DNA of 64,000 bases from Clostridium paridis (lineage in GTDB: Bacteria; Bacillota; Clostridia; Clostridiales; Clostridiaceae), in assembly GCF_016765615.1 (NCBI RefSeq), contig NZ_JAESWA010000022.1, positions 149,542 to 213,541 of the forward strand. The letters are read 5' to 3'. The position numbers and the translations under genes are program-made. This document shows positions 1 to 9,337 of this stretch, one piece after another (position 1 is the stretch's first letter; every line of letters begins with the position of its first letter). Below the pieces are notes generated by a model. That model ran no database searches. It had not been told where the DNA came from and was given only the letters and a program-made list of their open reading frames with translations.

Positions 1-541
1 ATATATGAAGGAGCCTTTCTCAATATCTATAAAAAAGGAAGAAGTTACTCTAGATACAATTAAGCAAGATGTAGTTGAAACTACAGATAGATGGAAGCAA
101 GATTCCTTATGTAAAGTTTTAGATGAAGATAATCCTTTTATGGCCATAATATTCTGCAGAACCAAAAGAAGAGCTGATGATCTTGAGGCTGCACTTCACA
201 AACGCGGATATGACTGTAAAAAACTTCATAGTGATGTACTTCAAGCAAAACGTGAAAAAATTATGAAAGCCTTTAGAAATGGTGATTTCCAATACTTAAT
301 TGCTACAGATGTTGCTTCTAGAGGATTAGATATAAATGGTGTTAGTCATATATATAATTATGATATTCCAGAAACTGTTGAAAGCTATATTCACCGTATT
401 GGAAGAACAGGAAGAGCTGGAGAAGAAGGCTATACTTGCCTATTTGTCGATCCTAAAGATAAGAAAATGCTAGAGGAAATAGAAAGAACAATAAAGCTTA
501 AAATTTCAAGAAGAATATTAGATGGAGGAAGTAATGGCTAG
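1..541 (+). CDS. DEAD-box RNA helicase, C-terminal part (5' end outside window)
   Basis: The reading frame is open to the left edge, so only the last ~179 residues are present. They form the RecA-like helicase C-terminal domain of superfamily 2: [13 protein letters not shown] (motif IV region), [11 protein letters not shown] (motif V) and [10 protein letters not shown] (motif VI, with the arginines that contact ATP). The DEAD box itself would be upstream. The protein stops soon after the core, without an RNA-binding tail such as the DbpA domain. Family members unwind RNA in ribosome assembly or mRNA turnover, often at low temperature. The last 8 bases overlap the next gene, so the two are probably translationally coupled. 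The methionine near the left edge is internal, not the start. Confidence 0.93.
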   Translation, partial: YMKEPFSISIKKEEVTLDTIKQDVVETTDRWKQDSLCKVLDEDNPFMAIIFCRTKRRADDLEAALHKRGYDCKKLHSDVLQAKREKIMKAFRNGDFQYLIATDVASRGLDINGVSHIYNYDIPETVESYIHRIGRTGRAGEEGYTCLFVDPKDKKMLEEIERTIKLKISRRILDGGSNG

Positions 542-1181
542 AAATCAAAGTGTTAAAGGAAACTTCAATTATAATAATATTGAGAAAAAAGATAAAAACT
601 TTATGTATAAAAACCTATCAAGAAGCAATTGCTATAATTGTGATTTTGAAGGTTCAAATTTTGATTATGTAAGCTTTAGAGGGGCACACTTTAAATCTAC
701 TAACTTTTTTAGTTGTAGTTTTAAATGGGCTGAGTTTATAGGAACTAACTTAAAAGATAGTGATTTTAAGGATGCAGTTTTTGAAAACACCATCTTTGAC
801 TCTGTAAAATTAGAAGGTGTTAATTTCAAAGATGCAAAGTTTATCAATACTATATTCTTATCAACTGATTTAACTAATGTTAAAAATTTAAATACCCAAA
901 ATCCAGAAATAAGAATTTTTAATGAAATGCCCAATATAGAAATAAGTGAAAGTTTGCAAACTGCTGCATTTAATGCTTTAAGTAATAAACATATAAAAGC
1001 TTCAAGAGTTCTAGACACAAAAGATGGCAGTCTTAATAACTTAAATATTATGATTCTTTTAGAAAACTTTGAAGAAGAAACATTAATAAAGGGCTTAAAC
1101 TTCATTAGTACTAATTTAGATAGAGATTTTTACACTTTAAGTTATATAATAAAGTTTTTAAAAAATGCTGAGATAAATTAA
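534..1181 (+). CDS. Pentapeptide-repeat protein
   Basis: The protein has 215 residues. The start is the ATG at 534, 5 bases after GGAGG at 524-528; an in-frame ATG at 522 lies within that site. Residues ~25-105 contain pentapeptide repeats of the A(D/N)LXX type (for example [19 protein letters not shown]), expected to fold as a right-handed quadrilateral beta-helix. The remaining ~110 residues look alpha-helical and have no motif I recognise. Some pentapeptide proteins (the Qnr/MfpA group) mimic DNA and protect gyrase, but most have no known role and the repeats here are too few to claim that. The gene overlaps the helicase gene and shares its terminator, so it is the last gene of that operon. 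Confidence 0.85.
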   Translation: MARNQSVKGNFNYNNIEKKDKNFMYKNLSRSNCYNCDFEGSNFDYVSFRGAHFKSTNFFSCSFKWAEFIGTNLKDSDFKDAVFENTIFDSVKLEGVNFKDAKFINTIFLSTDLTNVKNLNTQNPEIRIFNEMPNIEISESLQTAAFNALSNKHIKASRVLDTKDGSLNNLNIMILLENFEEETLIKGLNFISTNLDRDFYTLSYIIKFLKNAEIN

Positions 1182-1184
1182 TAT

Positions 1185-1222
1185 AAAAAGGTCTGATTTT
1201 TATTTGAATCGGACCTTTTTTC
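1185..1222 (+). terminator. Rho-independent terminator after helicase/pentapeptide genes
   Basis: The arms AAAAAGGTCTGATT and AATCGGACCTTTTT pair with one G-T pair and run into T residues just after the pentapeptide gene. Confidence 0.85.
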
Positions 1223-1283
1223 TCATTGTAGCAAAACCTTTAGGTATTTTTACGGACGAATTATAATTATCTGCTATTAATGA

Positions 1284-2378
1284 TTATTTAATAGTCTCCT
1301 TTCCACGAATCCAAACTTGTTTAATATCCTTCACTGCATTAATATCTACAGTTGGATCACCTTTTATAAGAATAAGGTCTGCCCTATAGCCTGACTTAAT
1401 AATTCCTCTGTCATCCATGCCAAAATATTTTGCTGGTATACTTGTCGCGCTTTGTATTGCCTGTATAGGTGTAAAACCTGCCTCAACCATTAGTTTAAGT
1501 TCATCAAGAAGTGAAATACCATAGGGTGCAGAATATGGAGTTGTTGGATCACCAGTATTAGAATCACTTCCTGCCATAATTGTCACACCAGCTTTATAAA
1601 GTCTTGCAACTGATTCCTTAACGTAATCATAATTCAATGGCGCGTAGGGATTAAATTTTTTAATAGATTCAACAATCCCTTTCATTGTTACCATGGTCGG
1701 AACTGATACAGTACCATTCTTGCTCATCAATTCAATAATCTCTTCTGTTAAAGGTTCAACAAATGGAATATGTGTCACCACATCTACGCCAGCCTTTATT
1801 GCAGTTTTAAATGAGCTAGTTGAAACAGCATGTGCAATGACTTTCTTCCCATTAATATGAGCTTGAGTAACAATCGCAGCAACAATTTCTGGTGGAAACA
1901 CTACAGTTTTAACACTTACACTTTGTTCCTCTAAAATAACTTTAATGTAATCTGCACCGTTTGCTATCTGTTCATTTACAAAACGTTCTGCATCAGTCGC
2001 ACTTATTACATAAGCAGATTCAGAATACCCCATTTTAATTGGCATATTACTTCCTGATGTAAAAGCTGGACAGTAACTGCTTCGTATATCAGGTAAGCCA
2101 GATAAATTTTTTAGACTATCGACTACTTCTGGTGAACGTGTTCCCATATCCATCATAGTTGTAACACCATACATTGAAGCTTCCTTTAGGTTTTTACTTT
2201 CATATAAATGAATGTGTGCATCTATAAATCCTGGAAGTAAAGTGCATCCACTTCCATCAATCTCAATGTCTCCTTCTGCTTTATCAGTAATATATCCATT
2301 TTCAATTACTACTTTATCCGCCTCTATGCATTCAATACCATTAAATATTTTCACATTTTTTATTAGGGTAGTAGACAT
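1284..2378 (-). CDS. Metal-dependent amidohydrolase (imidazolonepropionase/prolidase-like)
   Basis: This 364-residue protein is a member of the amidohydrolase superfamily. An N-terminal beta-sandwich strand is followed by GFIDAHIHL (metal ligands His55 and His57), a possible carbamylated Lys in YIKVILEE (~150), metal-binding His in IAHAVS and VVTHIPF (~185-205), the catalytic Asp in AGSDSN (~275), and the C-terminal sandwich ending GYRADLILIKGDP. These enzymes cleave amide or cyclic-amide bonds with one or two metal ions in the cytoplasm. The substrate cannot be read from sequence; closest in style are Xaa-Pro dipeptidase-like and imidazolonepropionase-like enzymes. It starts after an AGGAGG site and is divergent from a PucR-type regulator, which suggests inducible use of a nitrogen-containing compound. 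Confidence 0.85.
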   Translation of the reverse strand: MSTTLIKNVKIFNGIECIEADKVVIENGYITDKAEGDIEIDGSGCTLLPGFIDAHIHLYESKNLKEASMYGVTTMMDMGTRSPEVVDSLKNLSGLPDIRSSYCPAFTSGSNMPIKMGYSESAYVISATDAERFVNEQIANGADYIKVILEEQSVSVKTVVFPPEIVAAIVTQAHINGKKVIAHAVSTSSFKTAIKAGVDVVTHIPFVEPLTEEIIELMSKNGTVSVPTMVTMKGIVESIKKFNPYAPLNYDYVKESVARLYKAGVTIMAGSDSNTGDPTTPYSAPYGISLLDELKLMVEAGFTPIQAIQSATSIPAKYFGMDDRGIIKSGYRADLILIKGDPTVDINAVKDIKQVWIRGKETIK

Positions 2379-2502
2379 TTTAGTACCTCCTATGAAATTA
2401 CAATATTCTCAAGGCTGAAAAACTACCAAATTTAATCACATTCATAATACTGGATAATCACCTGCAGTATAACTTTCAGTATTCTTCATTAGTGTATTAT
2501 GC

Positions 2503-2585
2503 TTCAGTACAATACACTTTAGATAGCCGTCTTGCCTTATATTTCTGATTATAATATACTGTTATTGCATAAACAATGTACTGAA
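2503..2585. promoter_or_regulatory. Inverted CAGTA-type repeats in the amidohydrolase/PucR intergenic region
   Basis: TTCAGTAC (2503-2510) and GTACTGAA (2578-2585) are exact inverted copies. Further CAGTAT or ATACTG words lie at ~2450-2490 and near 2558. This cluster between divergent genes is a plausible set of binding half-sites for the PucR-type regulator; function is inferred only. Confidence 0.4.
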
Positions 2586-2615
2586 ATTCGAATTTTCTTT
2601 TATAATAACAAAGGA

Positions 2616-2635
2616 AATTGTGCTATAGCACAATT
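2616..2635. promoter_or_regulatory. Perfect 20-bp palindrome before the PucR-type gene (likely operator)
   Basis: AATTGTGCTATAGCACAATT is fully self-complementary and ends 8 bases before the AGGAGG site of the regulator gene. Its position suits repression of the regulator (autoregulation), or a small hairpin in its leader. Confidence 0.6.
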
Positions 2636-2654
2636 AAAATATTAGGAGGTTTCC

Positions 2655-3887
2655 ATGAAAAAAAACTTCGATATAGATAATCTAAATGAAGTAGATATAA
2701 AACTTGCACTTTATATGCAGGATCTCTTTGATGGCTTTTGCTCTAATAAAGGACTTCAATATCTGATAGATAAAGCAAGAGAAAGATTTAACAGACCATT
2801 GATTCTAATGGATGCAAGCGGCAAGCTCTTGGCTTCTTCATATGATGCCGAAAATGTTTTTCAATTTATTACAGATGAAAATAAGAATATTTTCCTTTCA
2901 GAAGATACCTTATCACTAATATATTCAAATAAAACAAATGATACTTTAATAAAAGAGACTACTTCAAATAGAACTCTAATAAATTCCATAAAAATTGATA
3001 TCATTGAAATTGGAGAACTTGTTGTTTACGAAAATGGCATCCCCTTTCAAGATATTGATTTCATGCTAATAGACAAGGTTAGTGCACTTATATCTGCTCA
3101 ATTGCAAAAGAATATTCTTTTAAATTTAGATAACAACAATCTCCCAAATTACTTGTTAGCTGACCTTATAAAAGGAAAACAAATTGACGAGTCTATTATA
3201 GAAAACAAACAACACTATTTAAAATGGGCTAGGGCAGATAATCTTTATATTATGGTTATTGGAAGTAACAGGCAAGAAACTTTTGACAGTAAGATTTCTA
3301 CTATTTTTAGAACTTTAAAATCTTACATTCCTATTACTCAATGTATTATTTATAATCCTGGAATTGTAGCTTTTATTGATCAATTCCTATTTGATAAACT
3401 TTTTAACACCAACAATAGTGATTTTACTCACTTCTTGAGTAAAAATAATTTATATGCTGGAATAAGCCAAAAGTATACTCTTTTGAACGATTCAAAAAAA
3501 CACTATTTGAATGCAGTTAAAGCTATGGAGATAGGACAAAAAAGAAACATGCATTGCTCCTTTTTTGAGGATTGTACTTTGTATATTATCTATGAATTGA
3601 TCTCAACTAGATATGATCAGATGGATTTTTGTCATCCGGCTGTAGCAATGCTTATGGTTTATGATAAAGAAAATGGAACAAATTTTCTAGAAACATTGAA
3701 ACAGTATATCTTTTATTCTTCTTCTCCAGGAGAAGCTGCAAAAATATTAAACATTCATCGAAATACTTTATTCTACCGTATCAACAAAATAAAAGATATG
3801 ACTGGTATAAGCTTAGAACATGGTGACGAAATATGCAAAATCTTTATATCTATCAGACTATTAGATATAAAAGCTGAAACACCCTGA
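2655..3887 (+). CDS. PucR/CdaR-family transcriptional regulator
   Basis: This 410-residue regulator has an N-terminal sensory region (~20-140, with PLILMDASGKLLASS resembling a PAS/GAF-like core), a middle region, and a C-terminal PucR-type helix-turn-helix near 360-385 (AAKILNIHRNTLFYRINKIKDMTGI). Members are usually activators or repressors of purine, sugar-acid or other catabolic genes and respond to a pathway metabolite. It is divergent from the amidohydrolase at 1284-2378, its likely target. A 20-bp palindrome lies directly before its ribosome binding site. The ATG follows AGGAGG at 2643-2648. Confidence 0.87.
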   Translation: MKKNFDIDNLNEVDIKLALYMQDLFDGFCSNKGLQYLIDKARERFNRPLILMDASGKLLASSYDAENVFQFITDENKNIFLSEDTLSLIYSNKTNDTLIKETTSNRTLINSIKIDIIEIGELVVYENGIPFQDIDFMLIDKVSALISAQLQKNILLNLDNNNLPNYLLADLIKGKQIDESIIENKQHYLKWARADNLYIMVIGSNRQETFDSKISTIFRTLKSYIPITQCIIYNPGIVAFIDQFLFDKLFNTNNSDFTHFLSKNNLYAGISQKYTLLNDSKKHYLNAVKAMEIGQKRNMHCSFFEDCTLYIIYELISTRYDQMDFCHPAVAMLMVYDKENGTNFLETLKQYIFYSSSPGEAAKILNIHRNTLFYRINKIKDMTGISLEHGDEICKIFISIRLLDIKAETP

Positions 3888-3912
3888 TTTTGAAATTAAA
3901 ATTAGAAGCAAA

Positions 3913-3952
3913 GAAAAAAGTGCTCCATCTTCACAAGATTAGCACTTTTCTA
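3913..3952 (+). terminator. Hairpin terminator after PucR-type gene
   Basis: AAAAGTGCT pairs with AGCACTTTT around an inner ATCTT/AAGAT stem. The T-run is short. It lies 25 bases after the stop codon. Confidence 0.65.
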
Positions 3953-4038
3953 AGATTCATAGTTTATAACATAAATATAATCCAATAGCCCTAGCGAAAA
4001 ATAAATGTTCTAAGAATGTATATTTAATGTTGTCTCTT

Positions 4039-4896
4039 TTATTGATAATAATAAACAAACTCCCGAGAAGATTTCCTAAACTCCGTTGGAGTCATTCCTC
4101 TTTTTGCAGTAAATTGCTTTATAAAATAAGTATCATACTCAAAACCAGTAGCCCGTGCAATTTCATTTAAGCTCATATCTGTATGAGTTAAAAGACTCTC
4201 TGAAAGCTTTAGCCTATATGTAAGTAAGTATCCCATTGCTGTATAGCTAGTTACTTCCTTAAACATTTTATTTAGGGACACTCTATTTAAGTGAGCACAT
4301 CTTGTTAAATCTTCTAAACTAATTTTATCACTATAGTTTGTATGTATATATTCTAAAACTAAATCAACTGGTGACTGCTCGCCACTTTTGTTTAGTTCCT
4401 CAACCAACCCTAATATTTGTATTAAGTACTTTTTTATTCTGCATACCCAAAGAGAATCGCTTTGTGCATGTACTTCTGTTCCCATAATAAAGAACCATTC
4501 ATATATTTTAGGATAAGCTTTTTCAGTTACATAATACACACCAGTATTGATATTTTCCTTATTAAAAAGGGAAAGACCTGTTTCTATTTTTAAGCTGTTT
4601 GACATATATCCTGTTTCCTCAGAAAAATAAGCTGTATTAAAGAAGTCTGGATGAAAGCAAAATGACTGCGCGGCTGAATTATTCTTTTCAATAACTTGTA
4701 TTCTATCCTCTTTTGATAAACAAAGAACACTTGGAGCAACAACTTTTATTGGATAGTCATTAAGTTTTAAATTCACGCTTCCGTTTGTTACAAAAACTAT
4801 TGTAAATCTCTCCTCATAAGGAAGTTTATTAAAATTCTCCTCTGTATTAAATTCAATATATACTTTTCTATTCTTATAGCGGTCCATTTGAGGCAT
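4039..4896 (-). CDS. AraC-family transcriptional regulator
   Basis: The N-terminal half looks like a cupin-type ligand domain. The C-terminal ~100 residues carry the two helix-turn-helix motifs of the AraC/XylS family (LEDLTRCAHLNRVSLNKMFKEV, then LNEIARATGFEYDTYFIKQFTAKRGMTPTEFR). I start it at the ATG at 4896, about 8 bases after GGGGGA; the ATG two codons upstream touches that site. The gene is divergent from the epoxide-hydrolase-like gene and probably controls it. The inducer is unknown. Confidence 0.87.
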   Translation of the reverse strand: MPQMDRYKNRKVYIEFNTEENFNKLPYEERFTIVFVTNGSVNLKLNDYPIKVVAPSVLCLSKEDRIQVIEKNNSAAQSFCFHPDFFNTAYFSEETGYMSNSLKIETGLSLFNKENINTGVYYVTEKAYPKIYEWFFIMGTEVHAQSDSLWVCRIKKYLIQILGLVEELNKSGEQSPVDLVLEYIHTNYSDKISLEDLTRCAHLNRVSLNKMFKEVTSYTAMGYLLTYRLKLSESLLTHTDMSLNEIARATGFEYDTYFIKQFTAKRGMTPTEFRKSSREFVYYYQ

Positions 4897-4921
4897 AAAC
4901 ATTCCCCCATTAACAAATAGT

Positions 4922-4976
4922 ATAGTTTAAAGCTTCATTTATCTCATTGTATCATAATTTCTAAATGATAAACTAT
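4922..4976. promoter_or_regulatory. Spaced inverted repeat in the AraC/epoxide hydrolase promoter region
   Basis: ATAGTTTA (4922-4929) and TAAACTAT (4969-4976) are exact inverted copies 39 bases apart, between the divergent genes. They could be paired sites for the AraC-type regulator. Confidence 0.4.
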
Positions 4977-5012
4977 TGGTAAACACTTAAAGGTTACGAA
5001 AGGAGAATTATT

Positions 5013-6161
5013 ATGTCTATAGAACGCTTTAATATTAACGTATCTGATGAGGTACTTAATGATTTAAAATACAGGTTAAAAAATGTTAGATGGCCAGATC
5101 AATTAGAAGCTTTAGGTTTTGAAAGAGGCACTGATATAAATTATCTTAGGTCCCTTGTTTCTTATTGGAGAGATGAATTTGACTGGCGTGCACAAGAAGC
5201 TGAATTAAATAGTTTGTCTCAGTTTCATTGTGAGGTAGATGGTATAGATATTCATTTTGTACACGAAAAAGGAAAAGGACCTAATCCTACTCCAATTATT
5301 TTAACCCATGGATGGCCTGATAGTTATATACGTTATAAAAAACTCATTCCGTTACTCACTGATCCTGCTAAGTATGGTGGAAATCCTAAAGACTCCTTTG
5401 ATGTAATTGTTCCTTCTATACCTGGGTTTGGTTTTTCAAGTAAACCTAAGAATGGTGGAATGAATAATTCTCGTGTTTCTGAACTTTGGGCAAAGCTAAT
5501 GACTGAAAAGCTTGGATATAATAAATTCGCTGCTGCTGGAGGAGATGTTGGTTCTGGAGTTACAAGGTATCTTGCATTAAATCATCCAGAACTTCTAATA
5601 GGGATTCATCTAACAGATGTTGGTATTATAAAAGCTTTAATGACTTCACAAGATACTCTAGTGCTTTCAGCGGAAGAAGTACAATATAAGAAAAATGCCT
5701 CTAAGTGGATTTCTGAAGAAGGAGCTTATATTTCTATTCAATCCACAAAACCTCAGACTCTTGCTTACGGGCTTTCTGACTCTCCAGTAGGTTTAGCAGC
5801 TTGGATTATTGAGAAATTTCGTGATTGGAGTGATTGCAACGGCGATTTAAGTAGAAGATTTACTAAGGATGAACTGCTAACTAATATAATGATCTATTGG
5901 ATTACAAATACCATTGGATCCTCAGCAAATATATATTATGAAAACACTCACTCTTTACCACCAATAGGCCCGATTGATGTACCAACAGGCATGACTATTT
6001 TCCCTGCTGATATATTACTTCCACCTAAAGAATGGGTTGAACGCAATCTAAATATTACACGATGGACTTCTCTTCCTAGGGGTGGACATTTTACTGCAAT
6101 GGAAGAACCTGAACTTCTAGCTGAAGAAATTCGAGCATTCTTTAAGTCTTATAGAAATTAA
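5013..6161 (+). CDS. Epoxide hydrolase-family alpha/beta hydrolase
   Basis: This 382-residue protein has the EHN N-terminal lid domain of microsomal-type epoxide hydrolases (FNINVSDEVLNDLKYRLKNVRWPDQ), then an alpha/beta-hydrolase core. LTHGWPDSY (~98-105) is the HGWP oxyanion motif, Asp178 in AAGGDVGSG is the expected nucleophile, and His359 in PRGGHFTAME the catalytic base. The family opens epoxides through an ester intermediate; the natural substrate here is not known, and a role in detoxification or in degradation of aromatic compounds is possible. It has its own RBS (AAAGGAG) and is divergent from an AraC regulator. Confidence 0.88.
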   Translation: MSIERFNINVSDEVLNDLKYRLKNVRWPDQLEALGFERGTDINYLRSLVSYWRDEFDWRAQEAELNSLSQFHCEVDGIDIHFVHEKGKGPNPTPIILTHGWPDSYIRYKKLIPLLTDPAKYGGNPKDSFDVIVPSIPGFGFSSKPKNGGMNNSRVSELWAKLMTEKLGYNKFAAAGGDVGSGVTRYLALNHPELLIGIHLTDVGIIKALMTSQDTLVLSAEEVQYKKNASKWISEEGAYISIQSTKPQTLAYGLSDSPVGLAAWIIEKFRDWSDCNGDLSRRFTKDELLTNIMIYWITNTIGSSANIYYENTHSLPPIGPIDVPTGMTIFPADILLPPKEWVERNLNITRWTSLPRGGHFTAMEEPELLAEEIRAFFKSYRN

Positions 6162-6264
6162 GTTTAAAATAAATAGTCTGTGTTTACTTCATTATGGTTA
6201 ACATTTGAAGTTTATGCAGACTATTTTGTATTCCATGTTTTATTAAAATCATTTTTCTAAATTT

Positions 6265-7137
6265 CTAAAACTCTTTGGCTAATTTTTCATAGAAACTTTT
6301 AAATGCACTATTCTTTCTCCATATAAAATAAAAATCGTGGCTCTTCTGCAAATCTTCGATTTCTATCTTTTTTAGCATCCCATTATCTAGTTCTTCTTTT
6401 ACAGCAATTTCGTAAAGAGCTGTAATTCCGTTATTGTCTTTCACTAAATGTTTTATTGCATTAATATTTCCTATCTCTATTACTTTACTAAAATCATCTA
6501 TTGTAAGGTTTTGACGTTCTAAATTCTTTTCAAAAATATCTCGTGTTCCTGACCCTTTTTCTCTTACAATCAAAGTCTCTTCAAGTAAATCTTCCAATAC
6601 ATGAGATGGTTTCTTTAATTTATAATCCTTACCTGCAATGCAGATATACTTTTCCCTTGAATATACAATAAAGTCATATTCATTTTTTACAAAATATCCT
6701 TCAACCAAAGCAAAATCAATTTCTCCATGCTCTAACTTGTAAAGTAGTTCTTCTGTATTCTCTACAATCATAGTTATCTTCATATTATTGTTTTTATTTA
6801 AAAAATCACTGAGCTTTGGTGGTAATATGAACTCCCCAATTGTAAGAGTTGCGCCAAATTTAAGATTTCTAATACCTAACTTTTCGTGGTTAATTTTTTC
6901 CTTTAGATATTGTTCATCGTGCTTCATAGTAGCGACAGTTTCATATAACATTTTTCCTGACTCAGTTAAGCTTATCTTTTTGCCTTCATATTCAAAAAGT
7001 TTAGTATCATAACACTTTTCTAAATATTTAATATGCTGCGATACCGCTGGCTGTGTAATACATAATACTTCTGCAGCCTTAGTGAAATTCATATATTTGC
7101 ATACTGTTAAAAATGTATCTATTCTAAAATCCAACAT
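6265..7137 (-). CDS. LysR-family transcriptional regulator (YeiE/CysL-like)
   Basis: The winged helix-turn-helix is N-terminal (FTKAAEVLCITQPAVSQHIKYLEK), followed by a LysR substrate-binding domain. The real start is the ATG at 7137, preceded by GGAGG; the open frame further upstream begins with a TTG inside the RBS. The gene is divergent from a YeiH-type exporter gene, matching the common yeiE-yeiH pairing, so it probably regulates that gene. Known relatives respond to sulfite or other sulfur compounds; this is inference here. Confidence 0.88.
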   Translation of the reverse strand: MLDFRIDTFLTVCKYMNFTKAAEVLCITQPAVSQHIKYLEKCYDTKLFEYEGKKISLTESGKMLYETVATMKHDEQYLKEKINHEKLGIRNLKFGATLTIGEFILPPKLSDFLNKNNNMKITMIVENTEELLYKLEHGEIDFALVEGYFVKNEYDFIVYSREKYICIAGKDYKLKKPSHVLEDLLEETLIVREKGSGTRDIFEKNLERQNLTIDDFSKVIEIGNINAIKHLVKDNNGITALYEIAVKEELDNGMLKKIEIEDLQKSHDFYFIWRKNSAFKSFYEKLAKEF

Positions 7138-7182
7138 ATATACTACCTCCAAAATTAATCATAACATATTCTTATTGTTACA

Positions 7183-7201
7183 TAAAAATAAATAATTTTT
7201 A
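7183..7201. promoter_or_regulatory. LysR-type palindrome in the shared promoter
   Basis: TAAAAAT (7183-7189) and ATTTTTA (7195-7201) form an inverted repeat with a 5-base centre, the usual geometry of a LysR recognition site, between the regulator and exporter genes. Confidence 0.5.
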
Positions 7202-7262
7202 CTTATCATCATCCTATGCTAATATACTTTTTGAAGTAGAAATTAATAAAAGGAGAACAATT

Positions 7263-8261
7263 ATGATTTTTATAAAAAAGAACTATCAGGGTTTATTACT
7301 TTCATTTTTAATCGGTATAACAGCTTGGTTTCTTGGACAGAAACTTCCAATCATAGGAGGTCCAGTATTTGGTATATTATTAGGTTTGATAATTGCACTT
7401 ATTCCTCGAAATAATTCTTTTGATGCTGGAATTAAATTTGTATCAAAGAAAATACTGCAATACGCCATCGTTTTACTTGGCTTTGGAATGAATCTCTTCC
7501 AAATATTCAAGGTAGGAAGTGAGTCATTATTAATTATCATTTCAACAATTGCAACTTCACTAATTGTTTCATATCTAGTAAGTAAATTAATGAAAATTCC
7601 TTCAAATATATCAATATTAGTTGGTGTGGGGTCTTCAATTTGCGGAGGATCAGCAATTGCTGCCACTGCACCAGTAATAGATGCGCATGATGAGGATATT
7701 GCGAAATCAATCTCTGTTATTTTCTTATTTAATGTAATTGCTGCATTTTTGTTTCCAATCTTGGGGAATCTATTAGGGTTTAATGATAAAGGTTTTGGAA
7801 TGTGGGCAGGAACTGCTATAAATGATACATCGTCAGTGGTTGCTGCTAGTCAAACATGGGCAAGCTCTCATGGAAATGATATAGCTCTAAATTATGCTAC
7901 AATTGTTAAACTTACAAGAACTATTGCTATAATTCCAATTACGTTGGTACTAGCTTTATATCGTACTAAAAAACATTCATCAACTACACTTAGCTTATCA
8001 AAAATATTTCCATGGTTCATTTTATTCTTCTTATTAGCTGCTATTATAAGCACATCATTTAACATGAATGCAAGTGTTACAAAGCCACTAACTGAAACAG
8101 GAAAATTCTTTATTACAATGGCTATGGGTGCAATTGGTTTAAATACTCATATTGTAAAACTTATTAAAACTGGTGGAAAGCCAATTATTATGGGATTTTG
8201 TTGCTGGGTAAGTATTTCATTAGTAAGTCTTCTTATACAGCACATTTTACATATCTGGTAA
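7263..8261 (+). CDS. YeiH/UPF0324-family membrane protein (putative sulfate/sulfite exporter)
   Basis: This 332-residue polytopic protein has about ten hydrophobic segments. It shows family signatures GPVFGILLGLIIALIP near the N-terminus, SICGGSAIAATAPVIDAHDEDIAKSI in the middle, and GMWAGTAINDTSSVVAA, all characteristic of the UPF0324/YeiH (PSE) family. It acts in the cytoplasmic membrane; the proposed substrates are sulfur oxyanions such as sulfite, but few members have been tested. It is monocistronic and divergent from a LysR gene. The last 10-12 residues are hydrophobic and end shortly after the final segment. Confidence 0.88.
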   Translation: MIFIKKNYQGLLLSFLIGITAWFLGQKLPIIGGPVFGILLGLIIALIPRNNSFDAGIKFVSKKILQYAIVLLGFGMNLFQIFKVGSESLLIIISTIATSLIVSYLVSKLMKIPSNISILVGVGSSICGGSAIAATAPVIDAHDEDIAKSISVIFLFNVIAAFLFPILGNLLGFNDKGFGMWAGTAINDTSSVVAASQTWASSHGNDIALNYATIVKLTRTIAIIPITLVLALYRTKKHSSTTLSLSKIFPWFILFFLLAAIISTSFNMNASVTKPLTETGKFFITMAMGAIGLNTHIVKLIKTGGKPIIMGFCCWVSISLVSLLIQHILHIW

Positions 8262-8422
8262 TATGCAAATATTTAAGTTTATATTATATTGATTATCGTA
8301 TTTTGTCTCTGCTCTAAGAAATTTTTATGAGATTTCTATCATATAAAAGAGGCATTATAAAACTTATTTCATATATTATTGTATAGATAATAGTCATAAA
8401 TAAAACTATGGAGTTGAATTTT

Positions 8423-9235
8423 ATGTCATATAATATAAATTTTGATACTCCTAAGTCTGGTACTTCAAGGGTTGTTCAAGTTGAAGGTGCTATTCCCCCA
8501 GGCAATCGGGGATATTTTTCAATTGATTTCAATGTTACCAATAGTGCTTCCCCATCTAGAAATCGGTCATTTTATAGAACATTAAGCTATGATAATTCTA
8601 CTGGTAACACAACTCAAGTAATTAATACTTCCTGTACTGTGTTAATTGTACCAAAACTTTTAGGCTCAGATACTGTCAATGTAAATAGAGCTTTCTCACT
8701 TCAATGCACAAAAACTAGTGTAACTATACAGTATTCATCAGGAACTCCTGTTACATTGACCAGTATTGCTGGTGGATTGGTTGGACTTCCAGGATTAATT
8801 GGTTTTGGAAGCTCGGTTCAAGGACAAACTAATCTTGGATCAACTATAGATCTCAATAGTTATCCCCCTTCAGTACTCTCATATGTTTTTACAGTTCTAT
8901 GTTCTGGAACTATAAACACTATAGATAGTCACTTTAGTACTAGTTTAGCTTTAAGTTTATTACTAACTGAAGTACAAGTTTCTTCAGTACTTTATGCATC
9001 TACTTCTTCAAGTAATATATTTTCATTTGTACCTGGCTCACAAGTAGATTTAATCCCAAAGCTTACAGGAGTATTAGATATAGGGACAAACATTAGCAAA
9101 ACAAATAGCGTTTCAATTCCTGTTACACCTGGTACTAGACTATTAATGGTATATTTTATAACTGTTACTGGTGTAGCACTTATTAATTCTATCTCAGGAT
9201 ATGCAAATGCTAATGTTTCAATTCAATCCGTTTAG
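8423..9235 (+). CDS. Exosporium-type protein with BclB C-terminal domain, no collagen repeats
   Basis: The C-terminal ~165 residues follow the pattern of the BclB exosporium glycoprotein C-terminal domain: GLIGFGSS, an inside-strand region, LALSLLLTEVQVSSVLYAS, FVPGSQVDLIPKLTGVLDIGT, IPVTPGTRLLMVYF and INSISGYANANVSI. In Bacillus BclB this domain sits after a collagen-like GXT region. Here there is no collagen region; residues ~1-105 are instead a Ser/Thr/Asn-rich, beta-strand-like domain. There is no signal peptide, as expected for a spore-surface protein made in the mother cell. The ATG at 8423 has GGAG 9 bases upstream; the ATG at 8408 overlaps that site. A CATATATTA sequence at 8370-8378 loosely resembles a sigma-K -10 box. 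Monocistronic. Confidence 0.7.
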   Translation: MSYNINFDTPKSGTSRVVQVEGAIPPGNRGYFSIDFNVTNSASPSRNRSFYRTLSYDNSTGNTTQVINTSCTVLIVPKLLGSDTVNVNRAFSLQCTKTSVTIQYSSGTPVTLTSIAGGLVGLPGLIGFGSSVQGQTNLGSTIDLNSYPPSVLSYVFTVLCSGTINTIDSHFSTSLALSLLLTEVQVSSVLYASTSSSNIFSFVPGSQVDLIPKLTGVLDIGTNISKTNSVSIPVTPGTRLLMVYFITVTGVALINSISGYANANVSIQSV

Positions 9236-9256
9236 CTAAATGGGTATTCTTTATAT

Positions 9257-9297
9257 TAAAAGGGACTGTTACCAAATGTAATGGCCCCTTTTATTTA
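9257..9297 (+). terminator. Terminator after BclB-type gene
   Basis: AAAAGGGACTGTTAC and GTAATGGCCCCTTTT form an imperfect stem with a short loop and T-rich end. Confidence 0.7.
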
Positions 9298-9337
9298 GGA
9301 TATTATAGGACATTCACTGTAATATCCTTCATTAAAA

